In this document: positions 37,607 to 47,410 of the stretch, one piece after another
How the letters are laid out: each line of letters starts with the position of its first letter
How positions within the stretch are numbered: position 1 is the first letter of the stretch
Assembly: GCF_016651105.1 (NCBI RefSeq)
Contig: NZ_JAEKEL010000001.1
Span: 1,695,501 to 1,759,500, forward strand
DNA length: 64,000 bases
Reading direction: 5' to 3'
DNA from: Pseudomonas sp. TH15
GTDB taxonomy: Bacteria > Pseudomonadota > Gammaproteobacteria > Pseudomonadales > Pseudomonadaceae
The notes under the pieces: model-generated
What the model saw: the letters and a program-made list of their open reading frames with translations, nothing else
Databases searched by the model: none
Told to the model about the DNA's origin: nothing
Made by a program: the position numbers and the translations under genes

Positions 37607-38476
37607 CTAGCGACCGAGGTAAACCTCGATCACCCGCTCGTTTTCCTGCACCTGTTCCAGCGACCCTTCCGCCAGCACGCTGCCCTGGTGCAACACGGTG
37701 ACGTGGTCGGCGATGGCGCCGACGAAGCCCATGTCGTGCTCCACCACCATCAGCGAATGCTTGCCGGCCAGGCTCTTGAACAGCTCAGCGGTGAATTCGG
37801 TTTCGGCGTCGGTCATGCCGGCGACTGGTTCGTCGAGCAACAGCAATTGCGGGTCCTGCATCAGCAACATGCCGATTTCCAGGAACTGCTTCTGCCCGTG
37901 GGACAACAGGCCTGCCGGGCGATTGACCGAGGCGCTCAGGCGTATGGTTTCCAGCACTTCGCTGATGCGATCTCTTTGTTCGCCGCTCAGTCGCGCCCGC
38001 AAACTTGCCCAAACCGACTTGTCGGTTTTCTGCGCCAGTTCCAGGTTTTCGAACACGCTCAGCGCTTCAAACACGGTCGGTTTCTGAAACTTGCGCCCGA
38101 TGCCGGCCTGGGCGATCTGCACTTCGCTCATCAGCGTCAAATCCATGGTTTCACCGAACCAGGCCTTGCCGTGACTCGGGCGAGTCTTGCCGGTGATCAC
38201 GTCCATCAGTGTGGTTTTGCCCGCGCCGTTGGGGCCAATGATGCAGCGCAGTTCGCCGACGCCGATGTACAGGTTCAGATTGTTCAGCGCCTTGAAGCCA
38301 TCGAAGCTGACGCTGATGTCTTCCAGGGTCAGGATCGTGCCGTGGCGAGTGTCCAGGCCGGGGCCGGCACTTTGGCCGAGGCCGATGCTGTCGCGGCTGG
38401 TGCCAGCGTCCTTGTTCGGTTCTGGCGGAAAAAAGACCGGTTCGAGCATGAATTCCGCCGTCGCAGTGACTCTCAT
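37607..38476 (-). CDS. urtD: urea ABC transporter ATPase UrtD
   Basis: 289 residues, with an N-terminal extension of about 50 residues before the ATPase domain, as is common for Pseudomonas UrtD. Walker A is GPNGAGKTTLMDVITGKTRP, the signature LSHGQKQFLEIGMLL (His in place of the usual Gly) and Walker B LLLLDEPVAGMTD. It overlaps urtC by four bases. LSHGQKQ is the usual form in UrtD, so this is not a defect. Confidence 0.94.
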   Translation of the reverse strand: MRVTATAEFMLEPVFFPPEPNKDAGTSRDSIGLGQSAGPGLDTRHGTILTLEDISVSFDGFKALNNLNLYIGVGELRCIIGPNGAGKTTLMDVITGKTRPSHGKAWFGETMDLTLMSEVQIAQAGIGRKFQKPTVFEALSVFENLELAQKTDKSVWASLRARLSGEQRDRISEVLETIRLSASVNRPAGLLSHGQKQFLEIGMLLMQDPQLLLLDEPVAGMTDAETEFTAELFKSLAGKHSLMVVEHDMGFVGAIADHVTVLHQGSVLAEGSLEQVQENERVIEVYLGR

Positions 38477-39552
38477 TGTTCACCTCTTTTTTTCAGCAGC
38501 CCGATCACGCCTTTAGGCAGGTAAAGGGTTACGACGATGAACAGCGCGCCAAGGAAAAACAGCCAGTATTCCGGGAACGCCACGGTGAACCAGCTCTTCA
38601 TGCCGTTGACCACGCCCGCTCCGAGCAACGGCCCGATCAGCGTGCCACGACCGCCCAACGCCACCCACACTGCCGCTTCAATCGAGTTGGTCGGCGACAT
38701 TTCGCTAGGGTTGATGATCCCCACTTGCGGCACGTACAACGCACCGGCCAAACCACACAACACCGCGCTCAGCACCCAGACAAACAACTTGAAACCGCGT
38801 GGGTCGTAACCGCAGAACATCAGCCGGTTTTCGGCATCGCGCAACGCGGTCAACACCCGGCCGAACTTGCTCTGCGCCAAGCGCCAACCGATAAACAGAC
38901 TCGCCACCAGCAACACCACCGTGGCGAAAAACAACACCGCCCGCGTCCCAGGTTCAGTAATGCCAAACCCGAGAATGGTGCGGAAATTGGTAAAGCCGTT
39001 GTTGCCGCCAAACCCGGTTTCGTTGCGGAAAAACAGCAGCATTCCGGCGAAGGTCAGGGCTTGGGTCATGATCGAGAAATACACGCCTTTGATCCGCGAG
39101 CGGAAGGCGAAGAAGCCGAACACCAAGGCCAACAACCCCGGCGCCAACACCACCAGGCACATCGACCAGAGGAAGCTGCTGGTGCCGGTCCAGTACCACG
39201 GCAATTCGGTCCACGACAGGAACGTCATGAACGCCGGCAAGGCATCGCCCGAGGCTTGGCGCATCAGGTACATGCCCATGGCGTAGCCGCCGAGGGCGAA
39301 AAACAGACCGTGACCCAGCGACAACAGCCCGGCATAACCCCAGACCAGATCCAGCGCCAGGGCGACGATGGCGTAGCAAAGAATCTTGCCCACCAGCGTC
39401 AGCGTGTAGGCCGAGACGTGAAAAACACTAACGGGCGAGAGCAGCGACATCAGCGGCATCGCCAATAGCAACACCAGAATGACGGCGCCGACAGCGAAGG
39501 TGATTTTTGGGCCGGCCTTTTGGGTGGCCGTGACTAGAAGAGGTTGGTTCAT
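38473..39552 (-). CDS. urtC: urea ABC transporter permease UrtC
   Basis: 359-residue LivM-like permease. Hydrophobic segments fill the chain; ALDLVWGYAGLLSLGHGLFFALGGYAMGMY is the conserved core entry, and TALRDAENRLMFCGYDPRGFKL is the ATPase-contact loop. It ends FIVVTLYLPKGVIGLLKKR. It overlaps urtB by one base and urtD by four. Confidence 0.94.
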   Translation of the reverse strand: MNQPLLVTATQKAGPKITFAVGAVILVLLLAMPLMSLLSPVSVFHVSAYTLTLVGKILCYAIVALALDLVWGYAGLLSLGHGLFFALGGYAMGMYLMRQASGDALPAFMTFLSWTELPWYWTGTSSFLWSMCLVVLAPGLLALVFGFFAFRSRIKGVYFSIMTQALTFAGMLLFFRNETGFGGNNGFTNFRTILGFGITEPGTRAVLFFATVVLLVASLFIGWRLAQSKFGRVLTALRDAENRLMFCGYDPRGFKLFVWVLSAVLCGLAGALYVPQVGIINPSEMSPTNSIEAAVWVALGGRGTLIGPLLGAGVVNGMKSWFTVAFPEYWLFFLGALFIVVTLYLPKGVIGLLKKRGEQ

Positions 39553-41054
39553 CAGTCGATCACCCGTCCTTTCAGTGCGAAGAGGCCTTGCGGACGTTTC
39601 TGGATAAACAGAATGATCAGCGCGAGGATCAGGATTTTGCCGAGTACGGCACCGATTTGCGGTTCGAGAATTTTGTTGGCGATGCCCAAGCCGAACGCGG
39701 CAAACACACTACCGGCCAACTGGCCGACACCGCCGAGCACCACCACCAGGAACGAGTCGATGATGTAGCTTTGTCCGAGGTCCGGGCCGACGTTGCCGAT
39801 CTGGCTGAGCGCCACGCCACCGAGCCCGGCGATGCCTGAGCCGAGGCCGAAGGCGAGCATGTCCACCCGCCCGGTCGGCACGCCGCAGCAGGCGGCCATG
39901 TTGCGGTTTTGAGTGACGGCGCGCACGTTCAGGCCCAACCGTGTCTTGTTCAGCAGCAACCAGGTCAGCACCACCACAAACAGCGCGAAGGCGATGATCA
40001 CGATGCGGTTGTAGGGCAGCACGAGGTTGGGCAGCACTTGAATCCCGCCCGAAAGCCAGGCTGGGTTGGCCACTTCAACGTTCTGCGCGCCGAACACCAG
40101 GCGCACCAGCTGAATCAGCATCAGGCTGATGCCCCACGTCGCGAGCAATGTTTCCAATGGGCGGCCGTAGAGGTGACGAATCACCGTGCGCTCCAGCGCC
40201 ATGCCGGTGGCGGCGGTGACGAAAAACGCTACCGGCAACGCGATCAGCGGATAGAACTCGATGGCTTGCGGGGCGAAGCGCTGGAACATCAGTTGCACTA
40301 CGTAAGTCGAGTAGGCACCGAGCATCAGCATCTCGCCGTGGGCCATGTTGATCACGCCGAGCAGGCCGAAGGTGATCGCCAGACCGAGCGCAGCCAGCAG
40401 CAGGATCGAACCGAGCGACATGCCGCTGAAGGCTTGGCCGAGGATCTCGCCGATCAGCAGTTTGCGTTTGACCTGGGCGAGGCTGGTCTCGGCGGCGGTG
40501 CGCACATTGGTATCGGTTTCGACGCCAGGTTCGAGCAAACCTTCGAGGCGCGTACGTGCCAGTGGATCGCCGGTTTCGCCAAGCAGACGCACAGCGGCGA
40601 GGCGCACGGCCGGGTCCGTGTCGACCAGTTGCAGATTGGCCAGGGCCAGGCTCAGCGCGGCGTGGACGTTTTCATCTTTTTCACCGGCGAGTTGCTGGTC
40701 GAGGAATTTCAGCTGCGCGGGTTTCGCGCTTTTCTGCAATTGCTGCGCGGCAGTCAGACGGATTTTGGCGTCGGCGGCGAGCAATTGGTGGCTGGCCATG
40801 GCGGTGTCGATCAGACCCCGCAGGCGGTTGTTCAGGCGCAGGGTTTTGGCTTGGCCGTCGACAGTCAGTTCGCCTTGTTGCAGGGCGTTGATCAGTTCGA
40901 CACGGGCCGGATCGGGCTGCGCGGCCCAGGTTTCCAGAAGCTTGGCTTGCTGCACGGGATTGGCGGCGATGAAATCTTCGGCGTCGCCGGCGTGGGCTGC
41001 CATCGGCAATAAAAGCGCGATAGCGAGGATGAGGCGGTAAAGGGCGGTGGGCAT
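39552..41054 (-). CDS. urtB: urea ABC transporter permease UrtB
   Basis: 500 residues. Unlike LivH it has a long N-terminal extension (about 200 residues) with a signal peptide (LILAIALLLPMAAHAGDAED) and helical repeats (AKIRLTAAQQLQKSAKPAQL, PAVRLAAVRLLGETGDP) that sit in the periplasm; this is the normal UrtB form. The permease core starts at LGLAITFGLLGVINMAHGEMLMLGAY. It ends QKRPQGLFALKGR. Confidence 0.94.
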   Translation of the reverse strand: MPTALYRLILAIALLLPMAAHAGDAEDFIAANPVQQAKLLETWAAQPDPARVELINALQQGELTVDGQAKTLRLNNRLRGLIDTAMASHQLLAADAKIRLTAAQQLQKSAKPAQLKFLDQQLAGEKDENVHAALSLALANLQLVDTDPAVRLAAVRLLGETGDPLARTRLEGLLEPGVETDTNVRTAAETSLAQVKRKLLIGEILGQAFSGMSLGSILLLAALGLAITFGLLGVINMAHGEMLMLGAYSTYVVQLMFQRFAPQAIEFYPLIALPVAFFVTAATGMALERTVIRHLYGRPLETLLATWGISLMLIQLVRLVFGAQNVEVANPAWLSGGIQVLPNLVLPYNRIVIIAFALFVVVLTWLLLNKTRLGLNVRAVTQNRNMAACCGVPTGRVDMLAFGLGSGIAGLGGVALSQIGNVGPDLGQSYIIDSFLVVVLGGVGQLAGSVFAAFGLGIANKILEPQIGAVLGKILILALIILFIQKRPQGLFALKGRVID

Positions 41055-41110
41055 TAGTGGTGTGTCCTTTCTTGCGGTGGCCGATGGAGCGGTGTCCGGC
41101 TGTGAATCCG

Positions 41111-41271
41111 CCCCTCACCCTAACCCTCTCCCAGAGGGAGAGGGGACTGACCGAGTTGTCAGGTCATCCAGCATCGACCTGACATTCCTGCGTCGAACTC
41201 AGGTTCTGCAAGCCATAGAGATCTGCTCCCTTCCCCCTCGCCCCCTCTGGGGGAGAGGGTTGGGGTGAGGG
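41111..41271. repeat. CCCTCACCCTAACCCTCTCCC-type inverted repeat, family D
   Basis: CCCCTCACCCTAACCCTCTC at 41111 faces GGGAGAGGGTTGGGGTGAGG at 41251. Each arm also folds on itself (CCCTCTCCC-AGA-GGGAGAGGG). This is a widespread proteobacterial intergenic repeat different from the REP families in the rest of the window; only this copy was seen. It separates urtA from urtB. Confidence 0.88.
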
Positions 41272-41310
41272 TGAAAAGATCTTCGCCCCACCCCAAAACC
41301 CAAGTCAGAC

Positions 41311-42576
41311 TCAGTTGCTCTTCACCGCATAATCCGGCTTCTTGTCGTTGCCATCGATAAACGGGCTCCACGGCTGGGCGCGGATCGGCCCTTCGGTCTG
41401 CCACACCACGTTGAACTGACCGTCGGCCTGAATCTCGCCGATCATCACCGGCTTGTGCAGGTGGTGGTTGGTCTTGTCCATGGTCAGGGTGTAACCCGAC
41501 GGCGCGGCAAACGTCTGCCCGGCCAACGCTTCACGAACCTTGTCGACGTCAGTGGACTTGGCCTTTTCAGCCGCTTGCGCCCACATGTGGATGCCGACGT
41601 AGGTGGCTTCCATCGGGTCGTTGGTCACCGCTTTGTCGGCGCCCGGCAGGTTGTGTTTCTTGGCGTAGGCTTTCCAGTCCGCTACGAACTTCTTGTTCAC
41701 CGGGTTCTCGACCGATTCGAAGTAGTTCCACGCCGCGAGGTTACCCACCAGCGGTTTGGTGTCGATGCCACGCAGTTCTTCTTCGCCTACCGAGAACGCC
41801 ACGACGGGAACGTCGGTGGCTTTCAGGCCCTGGTTGGCCAGCTCTTTATAGAACGGCACGTTGGAGTCGCCGTTAACGGTCGAGATGACGGCAGTCTTGC
41901 CGCCGGCCGAGAATTTTTTGATGTTGGCCACGATGGTTTGGTAATCGGCATGGCCGAAGGGGGTGTAGACCTCTTCGATGTCCTTGTCCGCTACGCCTTT
42001 GGAGTGCAGGAACGAGCGCAGGATTTTGTTGGTGGTGCGCGGGTAAACGTAGTCGGTGCCCAGCAGGAAGAAGCGCTTGGCGCTGCCGCCTTCGTCGCTC
42101 ATCAGGTATTCCACCGCCGGGATTGCCTGTTGGTTCGGCGCGGCGCCGGTGTAGAACACGTTCGGCGACATTTCTTCGCCTTCGTATTGCACCGGGTAGA
42201 ACAGCAAGCCGTTGAGCTCTTCGAACACCGGCAACACCGATTTACGCGACACCGAGGTCCAGCAACCGAACACCACGGCCACTTTGTCCTGGGTCAGCAA
42301 CTGACGGCTCTTTTCGGCGAACAGCGGCCAGTTCGAGGCTGGGTCGACGACTACCGGTTCCAGCATCTTGCCGTTGACGCCGCCCTTGGCGTTGATTTCG
42401 TCGATGGTCATCAACGCCATGTCTTTGAGGGAGGTTTCGGAGATCGCCATGGTCCCGGACAGGGAGTGCAGGATGCCGACCTTAATGGTCTCTGCGGCCT
42501 GGACAGTCCAGGTCATGCCCATCGCGGCAATGGATGCCGTGAGTGTGAAAGCCTTGATCAAGCTGCGACGCTTCAT
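41311..42576 (-). CDS. urtA: urea ABC transporter, periplasmic binding protein UrtA
   Basis: 421 residues with an N-terminal MKRRSLIKAF followed by a hydrophobic stretch and VQAAETIKVGILHSLSGTMAISE, a signal peptide whose twin arginines could allow Tat export. The receptor domain is of the UrtA/AmiC type: GGVNGKMLEPVVVDPASNWP, VVFGCWTSVSRKSVLPVFEE, LLFYPVQYEGEEMSPNVFYTGA. UrtA binds urea with high affinity. GGAG precedes the ATG at 42576. It is the first gene of the urt-ure operon. Confidence 0.95.
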   Translation of the reverse strand: MKRRSLIKAFTLTASIAAMGMTWTVQAAETIKVGILHSLSGTMAISETSLKDMALMTIDEINAKGGVNGKMLEPVVVDPASNWPLFAEKSRQLLTQDKVAVVFGCWTSVSRKSVLPVFEELNGLLFYPVQYEGEEMSPNVFYTGAAPNQQAIPAVEYLMSDEGGSAKRFFLLGTDYVYPRTTNKILRSFLHSKGVADKDIEEVYTPFGHADYQTIVANIKKFSAGGKTAVISTVNGDSNVPFYKELANQGLKATDVPVVAFSVGEEELRGIDTKPLVGNLAAWNYFESVENPVNKKFVADWKAYAKKHNLPGADKAVTNDPMEATYVGIHMWAQAAEKAKSTDVDKVREALAGQTFAAPSGYTLTMDKTNHHLHKPVMIGEIQADGQFNVVWQTEGPIRAQPWSPFIDGNDKKPDYAVKSN

Positions 42577-42600
42577 TGTGCGATCTCCATGAACGTTTAA

Positions 42601-42609
42601 TTTTTTTTT
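42601..42609 (-). promoter_or_regulatory. A9 tract in the urtA leader, possible Hfq/Crc site
   Basis: On the minus strand nine A residues followed by TTAAAC lie about 25 bases upstream of the urtA ATG. The tract fits the AANAANAA catabolite repression motif. The liv leader has a similar A9 tract at 1539-1547. Confidence 0.35.
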
Positions 42610-42641
42610 GATTGGCAGATGCGGACTACTGAAAGCTGTTT

Positions 42642-42657
42642 TGCAAGGGCTGTGCCC
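42642..42657 (-). promoter_or_regulatory. sigma-54 (RpoN) promoter of urtA
   Basis: Read on the minus strand: GGGCACA-GCCC-TTGCA. Against TGGCACG-N4-TTGCW there are two mismatches outside the invariant GG and GC dinucleotides. Transcription would begin near 42630, about 54 bases before the urtA ATG. Upstream, TGCACCA at 42711-42717 and TGGTGCA at 42740-42746 are complementary half-sites of NtrC type, 22 bases apart. Confidence 0.7.
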
Positions 42658-42795
42658 GGTCGGCAAAAGGTAAGGAAATGTCGTATTAGAGCGGTCGCGG
42701 CTGTAGACGATGCACCATGAAGGAACGCTGCTGGCGCGTTGGTGCAGGTGGCCGCGCCAGATTGGGGCGCAATTTTACGCTCACTACAAATCCAC

Positions 42796-42884
42796 TGTGG
42801 GAGCGAGCCTGCTCGCGATCGCGGTGGGTCAGTCACAGAGATGTTGGATGTGCCGCCGTCATCGCGAGCAGGCTCACTCCCACA
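42796..42884. repeat. REP-type inverted repeat, family B
   Basis: TGTGGGAGCGAGCCTGCTCG at 42796 faces CGAGCAGGCTCACTCCCACA ending at 42884, with minor mismatches. It separates urtA control sequences from the ABC permease gene end. Confidence 0.88.
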
Positions 42885-42908
42885 GGGTTTTGGGGTGTGT
42901 TTGTGGGA

Positions 42909-43919
42909 TTAGCGGCGGCGCATCAGGCCGATGAAGAACAGGCCGCCGATGGCGGCGGTGGCGACGCCAATCGGCAAATCTTCGGGGGCGATCAGGGTAC
43001 GGGCGGCGACGTCGACCCAAACGAGGAAGAGGCTGCCGAGCAACACGCAGACGGGTAACAATCTGCGATGCTCCGCGCCGACCAACCGCCGCGCAATGTG
43101 CGGCACCATCAGCCCGACAAACCCAATCGACCCACTGATCGAAACAAGCACGCCGGTCATCAGCGAAGCAATCAAAAACACCCGCAACCGCACCGTGCGA
43201 GCATTCAAACCCAACGTCACGGCAGTCTGCTCACCCGCCATCAACGCATTCAACGGCCGTGCCATCCCCAGCAACAAAACCAATCCGAGCAACACACTGG
43301 CCGCCGGCACCGCCAGCAATTCCCAGCGCGCCAACCCGAGCCCGCCAAGCATCCAGAACATCACCGCGGAACTCGCGCGATGATCCCCCAGAAACAGCAG
43401 CAAATTGGCAATCGCCATCATCACAAACGACACCGCCACACCACACAACAGCAACCGATCACTGTCCAGCCGCCCATTGCGATTGGCGATCATCAGCACG
43501 ATCAACATGCTCGCCAACGCGCCAATAAACGCCGCAATCGGCAAGGTCAGCAGGCCGACGATTTCCCCGACATGCAGCACCACAATCACCGCGCCAAGGG
43601 TCGCACCTGAAGTGACGCCAAGCAGATGCGGATCAGCCAGCGGATTGCGCGTCACCGCTTGCAACACCGCGCCGATCAACGCCAGCCCGGCCCCGACCAA
43701 CGCCCCGAGCAACATGCGCGGCACGCGGATCAGCCAGACGATATGTTCCTGCCCGGTAGCCCAGTCCGGAGCGCCGACTCCCAACATCTTGTGCAGCAAA
43801 ATCCGCCACACCACGTCCACCGGCACCCGCGCCGGGCCAAAGCCCAGCGACACCACGCACGACACCAGCAACAGTGCGCCGAGGGCGGTCAGCAACAAGG
43901 CATAGCGACGGTCGATCAT
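42909..43919 (-). CDS. FecCD-type ABC transporter permease (metal/cobalamin/siderophore)
   Basis: 336-residue permease of the BtuC/FecCD family with about ten hydrophobic segments. Conserved stretches are RVPRMLLGALVGAGLALIGAVLQAVTRNPLADPHLLGVTSGA and GSIGFVGLMVPHIARRLVGAEHRRLLPV, the latter being the ATPase-contact region. It overlaps the binding protein gene by four bases. The ATG at 43919 gives the normal family start. Substrate could be cobalamin, an iron or zinc chelate; corrin synthesis genes and a copper cluster nearby do not decide it. Confidence 0.87.
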   Translation of the reverse strand: MIDRRYALLLTALGALLLVSCVVSLGFGPARVPVDVVWRILLHKMLGVGAPDWATGQEHIVWLIRVPRMLLGALVGAGLALIGAVLQAVTRNPLADPHLLGVTSGATLGAVIVVLHVGEIVGLLTLPIAAFIGALASMLIVLMIANRNGRLDSDRLLLCGVAVSFVMMAIANLLLFLGDHRASSAVMFWMLGGLGLARWELLAVPAASVLLGLVLLLGMARPLNALMAGEQTAVTLGLNARTVRLRVFLIASLMTGVLVSISGSIGFVGLMVPHIARRLVGAEHRRLLPVCVLLGSLFLVWVDVAARTLIAPEDLPIGVATAAIGGLFFIGLMRRR

Positions 43920-44862
43920 TCGCCGTGGAACCCTTTGGCCAGGGTTTCCACCGCCAGCACGTTGTCGATCCCCGGCGTGGCTTGCACGTACGGAATGACG
44001 ATAAAGCGCTGGTTCTTGATCGCGTCCACCGATTGCAGGGCTTTGTTGTTCAGCAGGAATTGCTCTTTCTGCTCGGCCGTAACTTCGCCGTAGTCGACGA
44101 TCACGATCACCTGCGGATTGCGCTCGACCACGTTCTCCCAATTAACCCGCGTCCAACTGGCCTCGACGTCATCCAGAATATTTTGCCCTCCCGCCGCATC
44201 GATCAGCGCTTGTGGCATGCCGAGGCGCCCGGAGGTCATGGCCCGGTCTTCGCCGCTGTCGTAGAGGAAGACGCGTGGTTTGTCCGCCGGCAGATCCTTG
44301 CGCACCTCGGCGACTTGTTCCTGCATCTCGGCGATCAAGGCGTTGGCGCGGTCCTGCACGTCGAAGATTTTGCCGAGGTTGCGCAGGTCGTTGTAGGTGT
44401 CGTTCAGGCTGGCCGCCGGGCGCTTCATGACGAAGGCGCAGGATTCGGTCAGCTCGTAGACGTTGATGCCCAGCGGTTGCAGCGTCTGCGGCGTCAGGTC
44501 ACCGCCGACGCGCATGCCGTAATCCCAACCGGCGAAGAAGAAATCGACGTTGGCGTTGAGCAGGGTTTCCACCGACGGGTACTTCGCCGCCAGTTCCGGC
44601 AGACCGTCGAGGATGGTCTGCATCTCGGGCGTCACCGACTTCCAACCGGTCACGCCGCTGTAGCCGGCCATGTGCGGTTTGAGGCCGAGGGCGAGCATCA
44701 TCTGGGTCATGTTGATGTCGTGGCTGACCGCGTGTTTCGGCGCTTGCTTGAACGTCACGTCGCGGTTGCAGCTCTGAACGGTCAGCGGGTATTTCGTCGC
44801 CTCGGCAACGGCGTGGGCACTGCCCAGCAACAGAGCGACACAGAGCAGGGAACGCACAGTCA

Positions 44863-44863
<1 letters not shown>
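43916..44863 (-). CDS. periplasmic binding protein of FecCD-type ABC importer
   Basis: 315 residues. A signal peptide (MTVRSLLCVALLLGSAHAVA) precedes a class III receptor domain (Peripla_BP_2, BtuF/FhuD fold): PKHAVSHDINMTQMMLALGLKPHMAGYSG, SVETLLNANVDFFFAGWDYG, ALIDAAGGQNILDDVEASWTRVNWENVVERNPQVIVIVDY. The VNWENVVERNPQVIV segment is the standard receptor motif. No lipobox is seen, so it is soluble. It sits between permease and ATPase genes with overlaps on both sides. Confidence 0.87.
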
Positions 44864-45648
<785 letters not shown>

Positions 45649-45686
45649 GCGTTTACTCTAAGATTTTTGGTGTTGCTGATGACGCC

Positions 45687-45750
45687 TTCGCGAGCACGCC
45701 CGCTCCCACATTTGATCGCATTCCAATGTGGGAGCGGGCTTGCTCGCGAT
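45687..45750. repeat. REP-type inverted repeat, family B
   Basis: TTCGCGAGCACGCCCGCTCC at 45687 faces GGAGCGGGCTTGCTCGCGAT ending at 45750, in the leader of the ABC importer operon. Confidence 0.88.
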
Positions 45751-45787
45751 GAGGGCTTTTAGGCTGCGATTAATACGGCATGTGTGC

Positions 45788-45800
45788 GTTATACAGTAAC
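45788..45800. promoter_or_regulatory. palindrome GTTATACAGTAAC, possible Zur-type operator
   Basis: GTTA-N5-TAAC with outer arms perfect resembles the core of Zur (zinc uptake regulator) boxes of pseudomonads (GTTATAnnATAAC type) with mismatches in the centre. It lies 140 bases upstream of the ABC importer ATPase gene on its minus strand. If real, it would point to zinc or a zinc chelate as substrate. Confidence 0.25.
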
Positions 45801-45868
45801 ACCAAAAGTGACCGGGAGATAAGCGCGCGAAGTCTACAGATCCCTCTAACGCACGCATCTCGCCTCAC

Positions 45869-47248
45869 TCATGATGAAGATGAAGCAGATTCAGTTTGTC
45901 GATTGAAGCGCGACAGCAGCAGCCGATCCAGCACCCACACGACAATCAACGAGGCGCCCACCAGCGGAAAAATCACCGCCAGCACCAGCATGATAGCTAC
46001 GCCGGTTTTCCATTTCGGCAGGTCGTGGCGCAGCGGCGGAACACCGAACTGGCCGTCCGGCCGACGCTTCCACCAGATCACCACGCCACTGACCGCGCTG
46101 AGCAGAATCATCAGGCAAATCAGCAGCACGATGATCTGATTGAACGCACCAAACATCTTGCCTTCATGCAGCATCACGCCAATTTCCGTGGCTCGGGCGA
46201 CGGCGCCGTATTGCTCGTAGCGCACGTCGGCGAGAACCTTGCCGGTGTACTGATCGACGTGCAGGGTGGCGTCGTTGCGCGGGTCGTCGGCGAACACCGC
46301 GATGGTGAACACGCCGGTGGCGGTGGTCGGCAAGGTGATGCTGTAACCCGGTTCGACCTTGCGTTGCACGGCTAGGTTTTGTACGTCTTGCAGGTTGATG
46401 GTCGGCGCCGCAGGACCGGCCGGCGCGGCACCGTGAGCCATGTGCTCGGCGTGGTCGCCGGACATTGGCATCGGCGTGTTTTCCATGGCCCAGGGCACGG
46501 TCTGGCGGGTGGCGCTGTTGAGGCTGCGGGCCTCGACGTCGGACTTCGGCATGTCGTTCCACATTGCCGCCGGGAAGCGGTTCCAGACTTCGGCGTATTG
46601 CTTGCCCCAGAAACCGGTCCAGGTCATGCCGCTGAGCAGCATCACCAGCAAGAATGCCGCGCCCCAGAACCCGGTTACGGCGTGCAGGTCGCGCCACAGC
46701 ACACGACCGCGACGGCTGAAACGTGGCCACAACACGCCAGCATACTGACCGCGCGGCCACCACAGAAATACCCCGGACACCACCAGCACTACGCCCCAGC
46801 CAGCGGCGAGTTCGACCAGTCGATCACCGACGGTGCCGATCAGCAACTCGCCGTGAATTGCCCGGGCGAGGGCTTGCAGGTTTTTCTTGGCGTCTTGCTC
46901 ACCGAGGATGTCGCCGTGGTACGGGTCGATGAAGACGTTGAGCTCGTGACCGGCATTGATCACGACAAACTGTGCGCTGCGTTCGGCGTTGACCGGCGGC
47001 AGGTATTGTTTGATCTGGCCTTGTGGATAGGCCTCTTTCACCCGCTTGGCCAGGTCATCGGCGGACACCGTGTGATGCCCGGCCGGGACGTTCATCAGGC
47101 TGGCGTACATCAGCGGGTCGAGTTGCGGTTTGAACAGGTAAAGGGTGCCGGTCAGGGCCAGCATCACCATGAATGGCGCGACGAATAGCCCGGCATAGAA
47201 ATGCCAACGCCAGGCCAGGTTGTAGAAATTCGGTTTGGGTTGTTTCAT
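45869..47248 (-). CDS. PepSY domain membrane protein, copper cluster
   Basis: 459-residue PepSY-associated transmembrane protein (FegB/PiuB-like). Four hydrophobic segments are visible: WRWHFYAGLFVAPFMVMLALTGTLYLF near the start, LVELAAGWGVVLVVSGVFLWWPRG, FWGAAFLLVMLLSGMTWTGFW and IIVLLICLMILLSAVSGVVIWWKRRP. A His/Met-rich periplasmic loop (PMPMSGDHAEHMAHGAA) could bind copper. It lies directly downstream of the TonB copper receptor. Such proteins are thought to take part in reductive metal uptake. ATG at 47248 follows GGAGCACC. Confidence 0.83.
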   Translation of the reverse strand: MKQPKPNFYNLAWRWHFYAGLFVAPFMVMLALTGTLYLFKPQLDPLMYASLMNVPAGHHTVSADDLAKRVKEAYPQGQIKQYLPPVNAERSAQFVVINAGHELNVFIDPYHGDILGEQDAKKNLQALARAIHGELLIGTVGDRLVELAAGWGVVLVVSGVFLWWPRGQYAGVLWPRFSRRGRVLWRDLHAVTGFWGAAFLLVMLLSGMTWTGFWGKQYAEVWNRFPAAMWNDMPKSDVEARSLNSATRQTVPWAMENTPMPMSGDHAEHMAHGAAPAGPAAPTINLQDVQNLAVQRKVEPGYSITLPTTATGVFTIAVFADDPRNDATLHVDQYTGKVLADVRYEQYGAVARATEIGVMLHEGKMFGAFNQIIVLLICLMILLSAVSGVVIWWKRRPDGQFGVPPLRHDLPKWKTGVAIMLVLAVIFPLVGASLIVVWVLDRLLLSRFNRQTESASSSS

Positions 47249-47309
47249 CAGGTGCTCCGCTTGGCTTGGATCTTCTAGTTGTTCATTCAGGTTGCTACAT
47301 CGCATCACC

Positions 47310-47399
47310 TGTGGGAGCGGGCTTGCTCGCGAAGACGGAGGCACATCCAACATCGATGTCGCCTGAGATACTGCCTTCGCGAGCAAGCCCGCTCCCACA
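47310..47399. repeat. REP-type inverted repeat, family B
   Basis: Perfect 24-base arms (TGTGGGAGCGGGCTTGCTCG... and complement) between the TonB receptor and PepSY genes. Confidence 0.92.
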
Positions 47400-47410
47400 T
47401 TGGGTGGGGG

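Noticed and set aside
41111..41271. CRISPR-like or rRNA-like structure
   Set aside because: It is only two inverted arms of a known intergenic repeat without regular spacers.
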